In this document: positions 22,985-34,204 of the stretch, in pieces
Numbering within the stretch: the first letter of the stretch is position 1
How the letters are laid out: the number at the start of each line of letters is the position of its first letter
Assembly (NCBI GenBank): GCA_049999725.1
Contig: JBNGIS010006407.1
Coordinates: forward strand, 23,875-87,874
Reading direction: 5' to 3'
DNA length: 64,000 nucleotides
Source: Haplomitrium mnioides
Taxonomy: Eukaryota > Marchantiophyta > Haplomitriopsida > Calobryales
The notes under the pieces: model-generated
What the model was told of the DNA's origin: nothing
The model's input: only the letters and a program-made list of their open reading frames with translations
The model's database searches: none
Translations under genes and position numbers: made by a program

Positions 22985-25900
22985 TGTCAGCCAGCGATTC
23001 AGGTACCTAAAGCAGAATTCATGAAATCGGAAGAATCTCTGGCACAATAACCCTTGGCAAGTGTGAAGGCCTCTCAAGAGCCCCGGATTACTCTCAAACA
23101 ACTAATAAGAGCAGGGCGCATGATTCCTAGGAGGAAAACAAGATCATGGCGGAAGGATGAGAAGAGAGCAGTGATTGCCAGCCAAGAGAGGGGTCATATT
23201 TCAGAATTCGAAGTAGGCCAGCGAGAATCCATGGACCTCAGGAGGATGCGGTGATCAAGGCCGAGCAAGGGAGAAGGGAACGCCCACTCTAGGCGAAGCG
23301 ATCCGAGAAGGAAGAATGGATCCATAGGCAGAAATCCGAAAGCACTCAGAGGAGGTAGATCGCGGACTTGTCTTGGAGCGGCCACAAATCAAGAAGCAAG
23401 GATCGAGGACGAAATGAGGAGGCGAGGTCGTCACAAGGGCGAGCTAGACCAGGGAGGAGGGACGCCTCGATCCCGCAAGCAGGAGCACGCCCTATAAAGG
23501 CCGATCGAGCTCACTCTTCAAATCCGTAGATCCTAGCGGAAACGTGGAGTTCCCTGAATGCCCTACGAGATTCCACGGAAACGTGGCGTCTCCGGAGCGA
23601 TTCACTAGATTCCACGGAAAACGTGGTAGCCCCAAGGAGTCCAAGGATCTGCGGGAAGCCGTCTTCCTAAGTGGGGATCCCACTTAACAGGGTTCCGATC
23701 CATCTTACGACGTGGAGACCCCACTTAAGAGGGATCCTCGAAGAGTCCAACCGAGGAGCGAGGAGAAAGGCCCGAAATGGCGACATATTGTGGGTTTGGC
23801 CGAAGGAAAACAGGAGAGTGCTGGAAGGGTGATTCATTGGAGATCCGAGCGGAAGAGGATCGAGGAGGCTGAAGGGGTGATTTAGCGCGGATCCGACAGG
23901 AAGAAAAGCAAAGGAGAGCCGAAAGGGGGACAAATCACCGAACGGTCCGACGAAGAGCGAGTGGAGGCAAAAAGGCAACTTATCGGTGATCGGGTCCAAC
24001 AAAGAGCGGTAGTGTTGAAACGGTGATCCATTGCGGACTGTCCAACGGGAAGAAGGCTAAGTCAGACGAGCAATATGGCGCCGATCCGGTTGGGGGAAAC
24101 GAGGGGTAGGTCAAAATGGCGATATATCGACGAATCGAGGAGCAAGATGAAGTCGGCCGGAAAATCAAGTTAACGCCAGTGCAACTGACAGAGGAGCAAG
24201 CGGCGCCAAAAGGGTGATTCTTTGTAGCTTCGACATGACCAAGGGATAAAGTTCGACGGGGTACGACCGCAACATCCGAAAGTTTGACAAAGAGGCGAAC
24301 GGTCCAAAAAGGCCTTGTAGTTCTTATATCAAGCTTTCAAAAATGTTAACGAAGGGAGCCTCAAGCATGCGTATAGTTCTTATTTTGAAGTAACAACGAA
24401 ACGGCGACATCGACACAAGTTCTTACTCGGCGAGCAAAGGGAGTCCGTAGCGGTTCTTCGGATGACATGGCGAGAGCAGAGAGTCCGCGAAGGGTTTTGG
24501 AAATGTGGACGAAGGAGAGGGAAGTCCACAAGTCAACTTTGGAAGAGGGATCAGTGCGACGGTCCGCCTACCCCTTTGCAGGACGGCGTCCGACGGCGGC
24601 TTTTGGAAGACGTGGCACTCTGAGACACGAAAAGAGGATTCCATGGGTCAACTTTGGAAGGAAGTTAGCCAACGGTCTGCCTACCCCTCTACGGGGCGGC
24701 GTCGGACGGCGCTTTTTGAATGACATAGCGATTCGGAGAGCCTCGAGAAAAGTCAGAGGACACGCGGCAGCAGGTGAGAGCTCATCGGACCTCATGCCGC
24801 GAGCGGGTCAACTTCAGAAGGGAGGGTCAGCGCGACGGTCAGCCTACCCCCTTGCAGTGCGACATCGGACGGCAGTGCAGTGGATGACGTGGCGCGCGGA
24901 GGACGACTTGGGATATGCGGGGGAATCCTTGGAGATTCCGTGGGGCGCTTTGGAACTCGGTTCCGAAGAACCCCTTCGGACTTGGTTCCGCGGGAATCTG
25001 CGAAATCTCGACTCGCGAGAGTCTTCGGACACTCTGTTACATTACCGTTGTACTTGGATCTTCCTAACCGCCCGACAGGACATACGATGCCTCCTCCCAT
25101 TCCGTTGTAACAGGAATAACGACCGCAGGAGACATACATCATCACCTCCTAATCCGAGCCAACGGGATTAATGACTATTCATCGGATCGGGCTCGCCGGG
25201 AGGGGTATATCTTGATGGCCTTCAAATTTCTTTAGGTTGATGCACGAGCAATTGCAGAGAGCAACAGCAACCGCAAGACAAGGAAATCGTGCATGGTAAG
25301 GTAGGAGTGAGAATTCAGTGAGGAATTACGTGAAGCAAGTGAACTAGATCCAAGGAGCCAAAGGGATTCGGAGGTGGACTGGAGGGGCGCCGAGAATCGC
25401 AGAGTGAGGAGCTCTGGATGCTCAAGCAATCCAAGTGAACTCGTCCTTGTCGGTGGACTAGAGCGGAGGTGGACCGATACGATAGATCGAAGGGATTTTT
25501 GGCCTGCTGAAAACTAAGGAGAGGCTGCCAAGTGAGGAGCTTGGAGTTGTCTCGACATTTCCTTGTGCAAGCGCATCAGCCCAGAGTGTTCGGAGTACAC
25601 TTTGGTGTGATTCTTCCAGTGGAGCTGAGAGGGAGGGGGTTGCGTTAGTGCCTGCGCACTGCGCGGGATGACCCGTCGAGGCTCGGGGGTGGAGTGAGCT
25701 ACATGCAGTCGGGAAGACTGTCTTCCAGAGGTGGGAGTGAAAGAAATCCTCTTCCGATCTTGAGGAAGTAAATCCAGGGCTTCTAGCGATGGAAGTAGAA
25801 AACTATCTGAAGAGAAGGGTGTGTGGGTAAGTTGTTGGAAGGCAGCAAGGATTCAGAAGGGAGGGAGAAATTGGTGGAAATCCATAGGGCCTTCAAGGAC

Positions 25901-26543
25901 TCTGTTTCTCTTGCAAATATTGTATAAACTGTTTGTGTATATGTGTAGTTAGATTTCTTTTTTGCAAGTGTGTTCTAGAGACTTGTTAGATAAGTAGACA
26001 TCAGGACAATTGAGTAGACCCTGGGACAGATCTGAAGGGGGAGCCCAATCCCTTGATACAGTTCTGATAGCATAGAGGTGAATGCTCTTTACCTCTGACT
26101 CTGTAGGATAGTTTAGGAGTTAGATCATATTAGGATAACTAGACATATTAGTTGTATCAATCCGGTGACAACCCTGAGAGGGGGAGTCCAGCCCTCTTTT
26201 GTTGAACATTGGTGCAGGTCACAACACCCATTCTGCCCTAAGCACAAATAAGGTAGCAAGGCCTAAGTCATTAGGTTCTTTGAATAAAGCGGGAGAATTA
26301 CACAAAGCATAGATGGGGGTTTTGGATGTGGACCTGGGGATGTTTGAGTAACTGACTTGAGTGCAACCAGAAGAGAGTGAGTGGTGTGTTAAAGGCTGGA
26401 AAGGAAAGAGGGAATCCTTAGAGCTTGAAAGTGGTAACTGGCAAGGGGCCATCTCAGAAAAGAACTTGAAAGCCCACAAATTGTCCTACTCTGCCTCCGA
26501 AGAGGCGACTGAGAAGGTTAAGACCTGGAACAGGGGAGCGACA
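22985..26543 (+). repeat. 3' LTR of element A
   Basis: The 3559-bp LTR begins TGTCAG and ends GCGACA and is followed directly by the target duplication TGCTA. It lacks the 1.2-kb nested insertion of the 5' copy and so shows the original length. A TATA-like 'ctataaagg' lies at 23492-23500. The 5' copy has 'ctgcaaagg' there, so if this was the promoter the 5' LTR has lost it. The three internal subrepeats occur at 24532, 24647 and 24807. Confidence 0.95.
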
Positions 26544-26548
26544 TGCTA
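26544..26548. repeat. target-site duplication of element A, right copy (TGCTA)
   Basis: Identical to 12315-12319. The interrupted family-B LTR resumes directly after it. Confidence 0.93.
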
Positions 26549-26750
26549 ATTATAAGAAAATAGAGAGAAGTGAAGGAAGTGATAAAGGGTTATTTTTAGG
26601 GTTGAATTGAGATAAGGTTTCTTGTCTTCAAAGTTTCTTTTGTAGCTTTTAGGGTTGAAATAAGAAGTGACTTCTAAGTGATAAGTTTTAAGGTTGAAAC
26701 TAGAAGTGACTTCTAAATGAAGAAAGAGGGATGACACATACTTCTCTTGT
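26549..26750 (+). mobile_element. family-B LTR, plus orientation, second piece
   Basis: This continues the LTR begun at 12291. 'attataagaaaatagagag' followed by 'aagtgaaggaagtg' and 'aaagggttatttttaggg' matches the reverse complement of 31330-31400. It stops at about 26750 after 'cttctcttgt', just short of the TATA region, and the sequence then turns into the same LTR in the opposite orientation. Confidence 0.8.
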
Positions 26751-26767
26751 TGCACACATTCTTCGAC

Positions 26768-26910
26768 TTCTAGTGAAAGTGAGCTACTTAGTACCTACAA
26801 AAGTAACTTCAAAGATAGCAATCTTATCTCAATTCAACTCTAAAAATAACCCTTTACCACTTTTCTCTATTTTCTTGTAAATAACACAACACCATGTTTG
26901 TACTATTACA
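26768..26910 (-). repeat. family-B 3' LTR, truncated
   Basis: Read on the minus strand, this is the U3 start of the LTR whose complete copy is at 31027-31431. It ends on the plus strand with 'catgtttgtactattaca', the TG/CA terminus. The half nearer to 26750 is missing, and an inverted LTR piece abuts it. The left boundary is approximate. Confidence 0.75.
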
Positions 26911-26999
26911 TAATCCCTACCTTCTTATTAATGACGTTCTTGTCATAACCGACAATTTCAATCAATCGAATAACTTCTTCAGCATTCTCAAGGTTAGAA

Positions 27000-27343
27000 T
27001 ACGGTTTCTAAGGAGCATCATGAAGTGTATATCTCTTCTACAAAACTTTATATTGAACTTGAGGATGTCGCCCATGCTTGAGAACTCGCTTAGCCAAAAT
27101 ATAATCCACCTTATATTCTTTATGATGATCAAGAACAATAGGTAGAGGAGGAATTTGAACATGATTTGGAAAAGAAGATGGACTAGAAACAAAAGGTTTA
27201 AGTATAGATACATAGAAAACATGATAAATCTTCATATGGAGAGGAAGATCAAGTTTGTACGCAACAGAAGAAATAACTTGAGAAATTAAGAAAGGACCAA
27301 TCCAAGTTGGAGATAACTTGTGGACTTGAGTATCTAGAGACAA
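27000..27343 (-). pseudogene. family-B integrase C-terminus and chromodomain
   Basis: Minus-strand frame with 'HKLSPTWIGPFLISQVI' (the GPF block after the integrase core), then 'LPLHMKIYHVFYVSILKPF', typical of plant gypsy elements, then the chromodomain start. The frame breaks at 27038 inside the chromodomain and continues in another frame. Confidence 0.85.
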
Positions 27344-27444
27344 AGTAAGATCATGAGTAGAAAGTATAACTTGGTCACCTAAAACACAAGAAAAATCATG
27401 ACGATGTTTATTGACCTATTGTTTTTGCTAATTTTGAGCAATAA

Positions 27445-28230
27445 CTAGATGGTTTTTGGCATCTTGCAAAGAGAAGATAAATGAGACAAAAACGTAGAAA
27501 GACTTGAAACAATGGAAGAGGAAAGAGAAAGCAAACCATCAAGTACAAAAGAATGTTGATAAGAATTAAGAAAAAAAAATCTAATACTTGCTTGTTTGGA
27601 GTTGTTGTATGCAAACTCCACAGCCAGTAAGAAACTATCCCAATCCGTGTAATGATTAAACATGCAAAGCACATCCTCCACACTATAATTTACGCATTCA
27701 ATTTGCCCATCTATTTGAGGATGATAAACCGTAGACATAGATAGTTTGGTACCACAAAGTATGAACAACTCTTGCCAAAAATTTCCAATAAATCATGGAT
27801 CTCTATCAGATATTAACACCTTTGGCATTCCATGATATCAGAAGACTATATCAAAGTAAATATTTGCCAATTATGGAGCATCTATCATATCCACTATCGG
27901 TGCTAGATAAATCTGTTTGTTTAGCTTATCTACAAACATCACAATAGACATAAACCCATGAGGCGTGGTTGGAAGCAAAGTTACAAGGTCTAAATTTACA
28001 TGTTCCCACCGAGCAATAGGAATCAGTAGTGCTTGAAGAAGGCCATATGGTTTTTGATTTGAAGCCTTGTTTTGTTGACAACTTTCACGAGAAGGAACAA
28101 AACCACAAACATCTTGAGCTAGGTTTGGCCACCACCAAGTGCATTGAAGCAACTTCTTAGTCTTGTCTACTCCAAGATGCCCATAGATTGGAATGTCATG
28201 CTTTTCTTATAAACTGGTCATTCAAAAGGT
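27445..28230 (-). pseudogene. family-B integrase
   Basis: An HHCC zinc region ('HDIPIYGHLG', 'CGFVPSRESCQQNK') at about 28075-28215 is followed by the catalytic core: 'LDLVTLLPTT' with the first Asp, 'VLISDRDP' with the second, and 'YHPQIDGQIE' with the Glu. The reading frame is split in two near 27780-27870 by stops. The better-preserved relative is at 37397-38152. Confidence 0.9.
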
Positions 28231-29400
28231 ATCATCTTGTAGAACATATATTTGATGGTCTCGATAGAGAATACCATCCCAAATAGAAAATACATGATAC
28301 TCACTATCTTTTACCGCCAAATAAGCCTTAACAAGATTAAAAAATAGATCGTCATGTAACTTTTGTTGAAAGTCGATATTGGTTGCTTCATCAAAATGCA
28401 ATATACTAACATTTGCAACCTCCAATGCATTTAAGCGATGATCCGGTCTTCCTGACAATGCATCAAGAATGGTATGGAACCTTTTCGGCTTGTACTCCAA
28501 CTTGATATCAAATAGCTATAGCTGATCTTCCCATCAATGATGATGACTTGTCATATTTTCCAAGTGAATTGACTGTAGTATGGGTATGTAATCAGTGTGC
28601 ATAAGTATATGCTTTCCTAAAAGATAATGTCTCGAAACCTTGGTAACATAAACCATTGCCAATTGCTCTTTATCTCTTGCAGAATAATTTCTCTCTGTTG
28701 CATTTAGTCGGCATGACATGAAGGCAATCGGATGAAGTCCATCCTCAAACTCTTGTTGTAGCACTACTCCAATAGCAAAATTAGAGGCATCAAAATCAAC
28801 TATACAATGTGTCTTTGAATCATATGGTTGTAGAATTGGACGAGAAGATACCGCATCCTTGGGTCGTTGAAATGCCTCTTGTTCTATGGTCATCCATTGA
28901 AATTTTGCCTCTTTGCCTAACAAATTTGTAAGCGGTGCAACAATATGAAATTTTGCCTCTTTGCCATTGAAAGCTCGAGCATGCTTTGCATTATTTAGAG
29001 TTGGTCATTATGTAATAGCCTTAATTTTCTCTTCCTCCATCTTGATGTTGTCTGCAGATACTTATGCTCTAGGTAAGTCACCTATTACTTCCAAAACTCA
29101 CACTTAGACTTCTTGCAATAACTTCCAATTGCGTAGTCTTTGCAATACTTGTTTGAGATGATTACTATACTCTACTTCACTTTTATTAAAGATAAATATA
29201 TCGTCCAAAAACACCAACACGGACTTATCCAATAAACCTTCAACAACTTGATACATTTGATCTATGAATATTGTCGGAGCATTAGTAAGGCAAAATGTAA
29301 GAACCTTCCACTTAAAATGCAAATACCTTGTACAAAAAGCTGTCTTTGGCACATCACTTAGCTTGATATGAATTTTCCAATAACTATTTCAAAGATCCAA
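28231..29400 (-). pseudogene. family-B reverse transcriptase and RNase H
   Basis: The RT part (29104-29352) keeps 'LTNAPTIFIDQM' and an intact catalytic 'VFLDDIFIF'. The RNase H part (28534-28923) keeps 'DFDASNFAIGVVLQQEFEDG', 'NYSARDKEQLAMVYV' and 'HYLLGKHILMHTDYIPI'. The link to integrase includes 'RFHTILDALSGRPD'. Stops and frameshifts separate the blocks. Confidence 0.9.
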
Positions 29401-30023
29401 CTTAGAAAAGAATTGCGCTCCACTCAATTGATCCAAAAAATCATCACTACAATGTAGAGAATAGGCATTTTTCACTGTTTGATTGTTCAGTCCTTGATCA
29501 TCTACACAAAGACAAAATCCACCATTTTTTTTGGTACAAAGAATACCGAATCTCCCTAAAGAAAAGTACTATGTTGAATGAAATCCTTCTCAAGAAGATT
29601 CATCAAGGTCTTTCAAAGCTTCTCTAATTCTTGTTGAGATAACCAATATATAGGTCGATTATAAAAAGTACTTCTTGGTATCAACTCAATCGGAAAAGAA
29701 ATTCCTTGATCATATGGTAACTACTTTGGCAAATCCTCTGGAAACACATCCCAAAACTCCTTCAAAATATCATCTATCAAAGAGATAGGTGCGAATTTTC
29801 CTCCCTCTTTACTCAAGTTCATGATCTTGATTCAAACAACAAAGACATACAACTCTTGCTCCACTGAATTAACATGTTGAACTGATTTAGGCTTCTTTAT
29901 CAATTATATCAAACACCCCCAAAAAAATTTCTTACCTTGTAAGGTAACTTGAATTTGTCATTTTGCCCAATCAAATTGAACAGATCGATCTTCAAGCCAA
30001 TACAACCTTAAAATGATGTCATA

Positions 30024-30300
30024 TTATACATGTGCAAAAACAAATTGCATAGATTCTGCATACTCTTTTCCAATCCTTAGAAAGAATGGCTTTTGAGAGC
30101 AAAATATGTCATACTTTTGGCCATCAGCCATAGTTACAACACTCCCTTTGATAGACCTAAATTTTTCTTTGATTATCTTAGCAAAACGTAGTAACATAAA
30201 ATTTTCAAAACTCCCACTATCCACCAGCATTCTACAAGAGTTCTCTTCAATCATACCATCAAGATATAACAAGGTACTTGGAATTCTTGTCAAAATTTAA
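30024..30300 (-). pseudogene. family-B protease
   Basis: 'SCRMLVDSGSFENFM' carries the D-S-G active-site triad of retroviral-type aspartic proteases. 'GSVVTMADGQKY' follows, as in plant chromoviruses. The frame is open for 89 codons and continues upstream as decayed gag. Confidence 0.88.
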
Positions 30301-31000
30301 ATTTCATTAGAGCTTGCAAAGCTTTGAGTATGTTGTTGGAATAGTTGAGGATTCAACTTAGCCTATGTAGCAATAAGTAATGGTCATGCCGCCCCGTCAT
30401 ACATATTGCTTCTTCTAATTGAGTAATCTCTTTCAATATAGCTTCCATTCTCGTGCAAGGCTTCAATCCCCGAAAAAATCGGTCTAGTGTCTCTTCTTCT
30501 CTTATATTAGAAATTTGTATAATTATATCCTAAAAATGTGTCATATAGCTTTTCATTATACCAAGTTGCTTCAATTCAGCCAATCAATCTCTTGCTATTT
30601 TTGAAGCATTTACAATCATAAATCTTGAAATCGCCGCTTCTTTGAATCCACACTAAGAAACAATAGGAGCAACAAATCCATATTATGCTTGTTCTATTTG
30701 ATATCTCTATGAAGTTTTTGCAACTCTTTCTAATTGACTTGCTGCAAATAGAATTTGTTGACCATCTTCTCTAATGTTTGTAGCTTCAAAATATTGCTCA
30801 TAATCAAATCAAATATTCTCAAACGCACCACAAACCATCTTCCCATTATGTGCTTTTGGCATTAGAAATTGCATATAACTCTCTTCTTCTCAAAAAGTTT
30901 CTCTTTCTTTCATTCACTTTCAAAAAGCGTGAAAGATGTTCAAGCCGTTGTTGCATTGCTTAAATCATCGTCTCTTGATTCTCCATGAAACTCACCACCA
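30301..31000 (-). pseudogene. gag: family-B gag, heavily decayed
   Basis: Only fragments can be read. Near 30900-30960 'QQRLEHLSRFL' and 'NERKRNFLRR' match the start of the better copy at 36711-36974. There are many stops and frame changes, and no zinc knuckle was recognised. Confidence 0.7.
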
Positions 31001-31013
31001 TAAAGAAACCATA

Positions 31014-31025
31014 GCTTTGATACCA
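31014..31025 (-). other. family-B primer binding site (initiator-Met tRNA type)
   Basis: On the minus strand it reads TGGTATCAAAGC, one base different from the common plant site TGGTATCAGAGC. It starts one base after the 5' LTR, so it anchors both the element and its orientation. Confidence 0.88.
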
Positions 31026-31026
31026 A

Positions 31027-31431
31027 TGTAAAAGAACTCAAGGACAAAATCCAAATTAGTAAGAACTTATAGTGAACTCTAATAGAGTTCCTCAAAAAAA
31101 TGCCAATAAGGCAAGCAAAAGCCAAGCAACCAAAGAACCCGAGTGATTTGATAGAAACTCCAGAATGAGGAGTGGGGCTATGAAGCCATTTTATTTATAC
31201 AAGAGAAGCAGATGTCATTCCTATTTCTTCACTTACAAGTCACTTCTAATTTCAACCTTAGAATTGATCACTTAGAAGTCACTTCTAATTTCAACTCTAA
31301 AAGCTTATAAAATAACTTTGAAGACAAGTAATCTTATCTTAATTCAATCCTAAAAATAACCCTTTACCACTTCCGTCACTTCTCTCTATTTTCTTATAAA
31401 TAACACAACACCATGCTTGTACTGTTATACA
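31027..31431 (-). repeat. family-B 5' LTR, complete, 405 bp
   Basis: On the minus strand it begins 'tgtataacagtacaagcatg' and ends 'gagttcttttaca', TG to CA. A TATA box (TATAAATAAA on the minus strand) lies at 31190-31199. Directly beyond its outer end the 81-bp satellite resumes. Confidence 0.9.
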
Positions 31432-31433
31432 AA

Positions 31434-31596
31434 ACATCCTATGCATATCAAATTCATATGTAGCTATTGGGACTATTGAATCTAACCTAATCGGATGTAT
31501 TCTAAGTATCATATGCATACCAAACTCATTTGGAGCTATTGGGACTGTCGAATCTAACTTAGTCGGATGTATTCTAAGTATCGTATGCATACCAAA
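31434..31596. repeat. continuation of the 81-bp satellite, about two units
   Basis: Two copies of the unit are clear ('agctattgggact', 'tcggatgtattctaagtatc', 'gcataccaaa'). They begin at the phrase that should follow the break at 12290. This shows that the 19 kb between is an insertion into the array and that the array originally ended here. Confidence 0.92.
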
Positions 31597-34204
31597 AGTC
31601 ATGTTATCTTTGTGTAAAGTTAAGTTCATGTTTATGTTATCTTATGTTAAAGTATCGATTATAAAAGAAAAGGAAGAACCAAAGCTCCTTCTTCTCTCTT
31701 TTTTCCTCTTTTCTATTCTCTCTTTGTCCACTCTAGTACTGTACTATAGTTTCTTGAATCTTGCTACTTTCATAAGCTAATCTAATTTCAAAATCTATTT
31801 GGACAACGAGACTTCTTTTGGTTGCTCCATGGCAACATTGGTCGTCAATTGGATTGAGAATGAAGGTGACGAAGTCAGTTGTGAATATACTAGTGGATAG
31901 GCAAGGAGATGGAAAAATCTTGACGAGATGCTGAGATGGAGTAATATTGAATCAACAATTGAAGAATAGTTGATGCTGAAGAGGATAAACAGAAGATGGA
32001 GTGGTCATAATACTTATCATAAGGCAACTTGATACAAAAAATAACAAGATTTCAACAAAAACACAAATGTTGAGGTTTACAAGCTGGTCTACTTGAAGAG
32101 ATTGGAAGGTGGACTGAGAAGACAACAAAGCTAAAGAAGAAGATCAAATAAGAAAAAGATGCACAATCAAGAATCGGCCAGAAAAAATTATGAGACATCT
32201 TAAGCAAATCATCTGTAAGCCATAGTAGAGTTCTCTATTAGCGTAATGTTGTAGTGTGACATAGCGTTCTATTGAGTTTTTGAATCTATAGTGTTTAACT
32301 TTTCTTGTATGAATACATTGTTATGCAGTTAGAGTGTTAGTGTTCTATGTTCTTAGCTATAAATTTAGCATATCAGAGAGAGGTGTAGAAAATAAGACTA
32401 TTGACCAAGAAAGAGGAGTCTACCTCTAATTCTTAATATCGTTTCTTGCAATCTTTTTGTGTGCCTTGTGTTAGCAATTGGAAGAAAGAAAAAAAAATGA
32501 CTTTGTCATAAAAATGGGTGCACTTTCCTTACTTGAATTTGTTGTTCTTTTATTCATCACACTCTTTGCTACTGCTTTCTATTGCCTCTCCAGCATAAGT
32601 TGAACAAACATAAAGATCTTAGTCTGAATATTAGACCTATTTTGATCTAAAATTAGAGAGTTATGAGCTCACCATGTTGTTTTTAGAATACAATTGGTAG
32701 CTTTGATGTAATTCATCTCAGCGATTGGCTGAAGAATTTTGATCATATATAAATTGAAAATTTTTACCTCTATGATTTGCATTATCTTAAATTTTTGTAT
32801 GCGTAGACTTGTTAATAACATGTTGTCCTGCCTTCGCTTGATCCATGCTATTACCTAGTTCAATTTGTAGTCCATCCAATTGGTTATCAATGTAAATCGC
32901 TGATGGTCGCATCCTTGCGCACAATCAAGATTTCCTCCAAGAAGTCAAAAAATAGTTTCTTGTTTAGTATCCCACCTGATTCATAAGTCCTTTCCAAAGA
33001 GTTTGTAACATGTAGTAGATTGTTTCTTGTTAGATGCTAAAACATCGGCTCTATTTTTGATTCAAAGTACCCAACCCATGTCAGCTTATTTGAAGTGTAG
33101 ATGCTCCCCTTCTATCAGCTCTAGTTATTGGCCCCATATGACTTAATGTTTTCTAGATTACCCATAAGACATCTCTCTCTTATTGTGTCAGAAAGACCAC
33201 CCAATGTTGTTGGAACCCCATGATGTCGCACATCTATAGTTGTCCATTATCAACTCGGTCGGCTAACCACTAGTCTAAAACCTTACCCATAGGTCCCTCC
33301 CTTGTAATCGGTCCATTCCTCTCATCCAACATTGTCTTCAACGTGGAAACTAGAACGTTGCTTCCGACTAGCCATACCTTGACATCATTCCAAAAACCCA
33401 AGACCCAATTGTATGATCTGCAATTGACACTTGGTTAACCCAATAAGTTGGTCTGTGTTTTGTAGCCATAGACTTATCTTCCTCTTTACCTGTGAGGTTC
33501 TTAGTTTCGACAAACAGTATCAAGTTGCTTGACTCCGTTTTCAATAAAGTAGTTTGACTATTTCCTTTGACAACTCATACAAAATATTCCGTACTCGATG
33601 AGCTCTTAGAGTCCAATTCGATATATTGAACTATCCTTTGGAACCCAATCCGATACATCGGACTAGGAACTTGATCTGATACATTGGACTACCTATGATC
33701 CCTACATAAACGTTCAAAACTTAATCTTGGTAGAGTCCAATCCCATCCAACGTTAATTCATGTTGTAGCTTTACTAGTTAAACTCTCCTCCCAATCATCT
33801 CCTTATCCGCATCCTTAATAGTTTGAATGCCAACCCTTGAACTCCTTCTCAAACCCTTCATGTTTGAGTCAAACCATATGGTAATGTAGTTCCTATTATT
33901 CACATCATCGTAGCTTGCGACCCTTGTTCCTCGCATGCCCATTAGCTAGGAAACTGATCCATTCGTGTCTCTTGCATTTCTTCGCCAACATCTGAGGTGA
34001 ACAATTTGCCAATTCAAGTTAGATTCAAAGTTGTCATCGTTGGAGATTTGTCCCGCTCTGAAACTGCCCATCCTCCACTTGAGATGTCACCTACGCATCC
34101 ATGCTATAATATACTACAACCAATCGATTCAATAGTACACAAGAATACTCTGAACCAGCTACTATACTACAAATCAGCCCAAAGTAGACACTACTCATCC
34201 ACTC
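31597..34204. other. unassigned repeat-like stretch
   Basis: No intact gene. A TATA-like 'attataaaag' at about 31661 and pyrimidine-rich text after it suggest LTR debris. On the minus strand at about 33150-33440 there is a protein-like stretch ('WVLGFWNDVKVWLVGSN', 'ERNGPITREGPMGKVLD', 'CDIMGFQQHWVVF') broken by several stops. I do not recognise the family. It could be a relic of a transposon ORF. Confidence 0.5.

Larger units (their letters stand above)
12320..26543 (+). mobile_element. element A: complete but inactive Ty3/gypsy LTR retrotransposon
   Basis: The element has two LTRs (12320-17101 and 22985-26543), an internal region of about 5.9 kb (17102-22984), and the 5-bp duplication TGCTA on each side. 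Coding order on the plus strand is gag, protease, reverse transcriptase, RNase H, integrase, which is the Ty3/gypsy order. The integrase tail has no recognisable chromodomain, and the LTRs are unusually long (3.6 kb without the nested insertion), as in Tat/Athila-type plant elements. That lineage assignment is inference. Gag has one stop and pol has ten, so it cannot move on its own. LTRs and gag-pol are clearly richer in G+C than the flanking array and family-B sequence. Confidence 0.95.
26911..31026 (-). mobile_element. family-B Ty3/gypsy chromovirus, internal region
   Basis: The domain order read on the minus strand is gag (about 31000-30300), protease, RT, RNase H, integrase, and a chromodomain at about 27000-27130. 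The chromodomain carries 'EYKVDYILAKRVLKHGR' and then a frameshifted 'YTLHDA'-type tail. It makes this a chromovirus, a clade whose chromodomain can steer integration to heterochromatin. Frameshifts and stops occur in every domain. The internal region is about 4.1 kb and is bordered by the initiator-Met primer site. Confidence 0.92.
12291..31431. mobile_element. composite nested retrotransposon insertion inside one satellite unit
   Basis: The satellite unit breaks after 'tctagtctaag' at 12290 and continues with 'atcctatgcata' at about 31434, which is the next phrase of the same unit. Everything between is therefore inserted DNA of about 19.1 kb. The left end begins 'tgtaatagtacaagcatgg' and the right end finishes 'catgcttgtactgttataca'. 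These are the same LTR terminus in opposite orientations. Inside are gypsy element A and most of a family-B element on the minus strand. No clean 5-bp target duplication of the composite was found: 'ctaag' precedes it and 'aaaca' follows it. Confidence 0.8.

Noticed and set aside
12291-31431. A DNA transposon with long terminal inverted repeats spanning the composite
   Set aside because: The inverted outer ends are LTR termini of a chromovirus whose primer site and pol lie next to the right-hand copy. No transposase is present.
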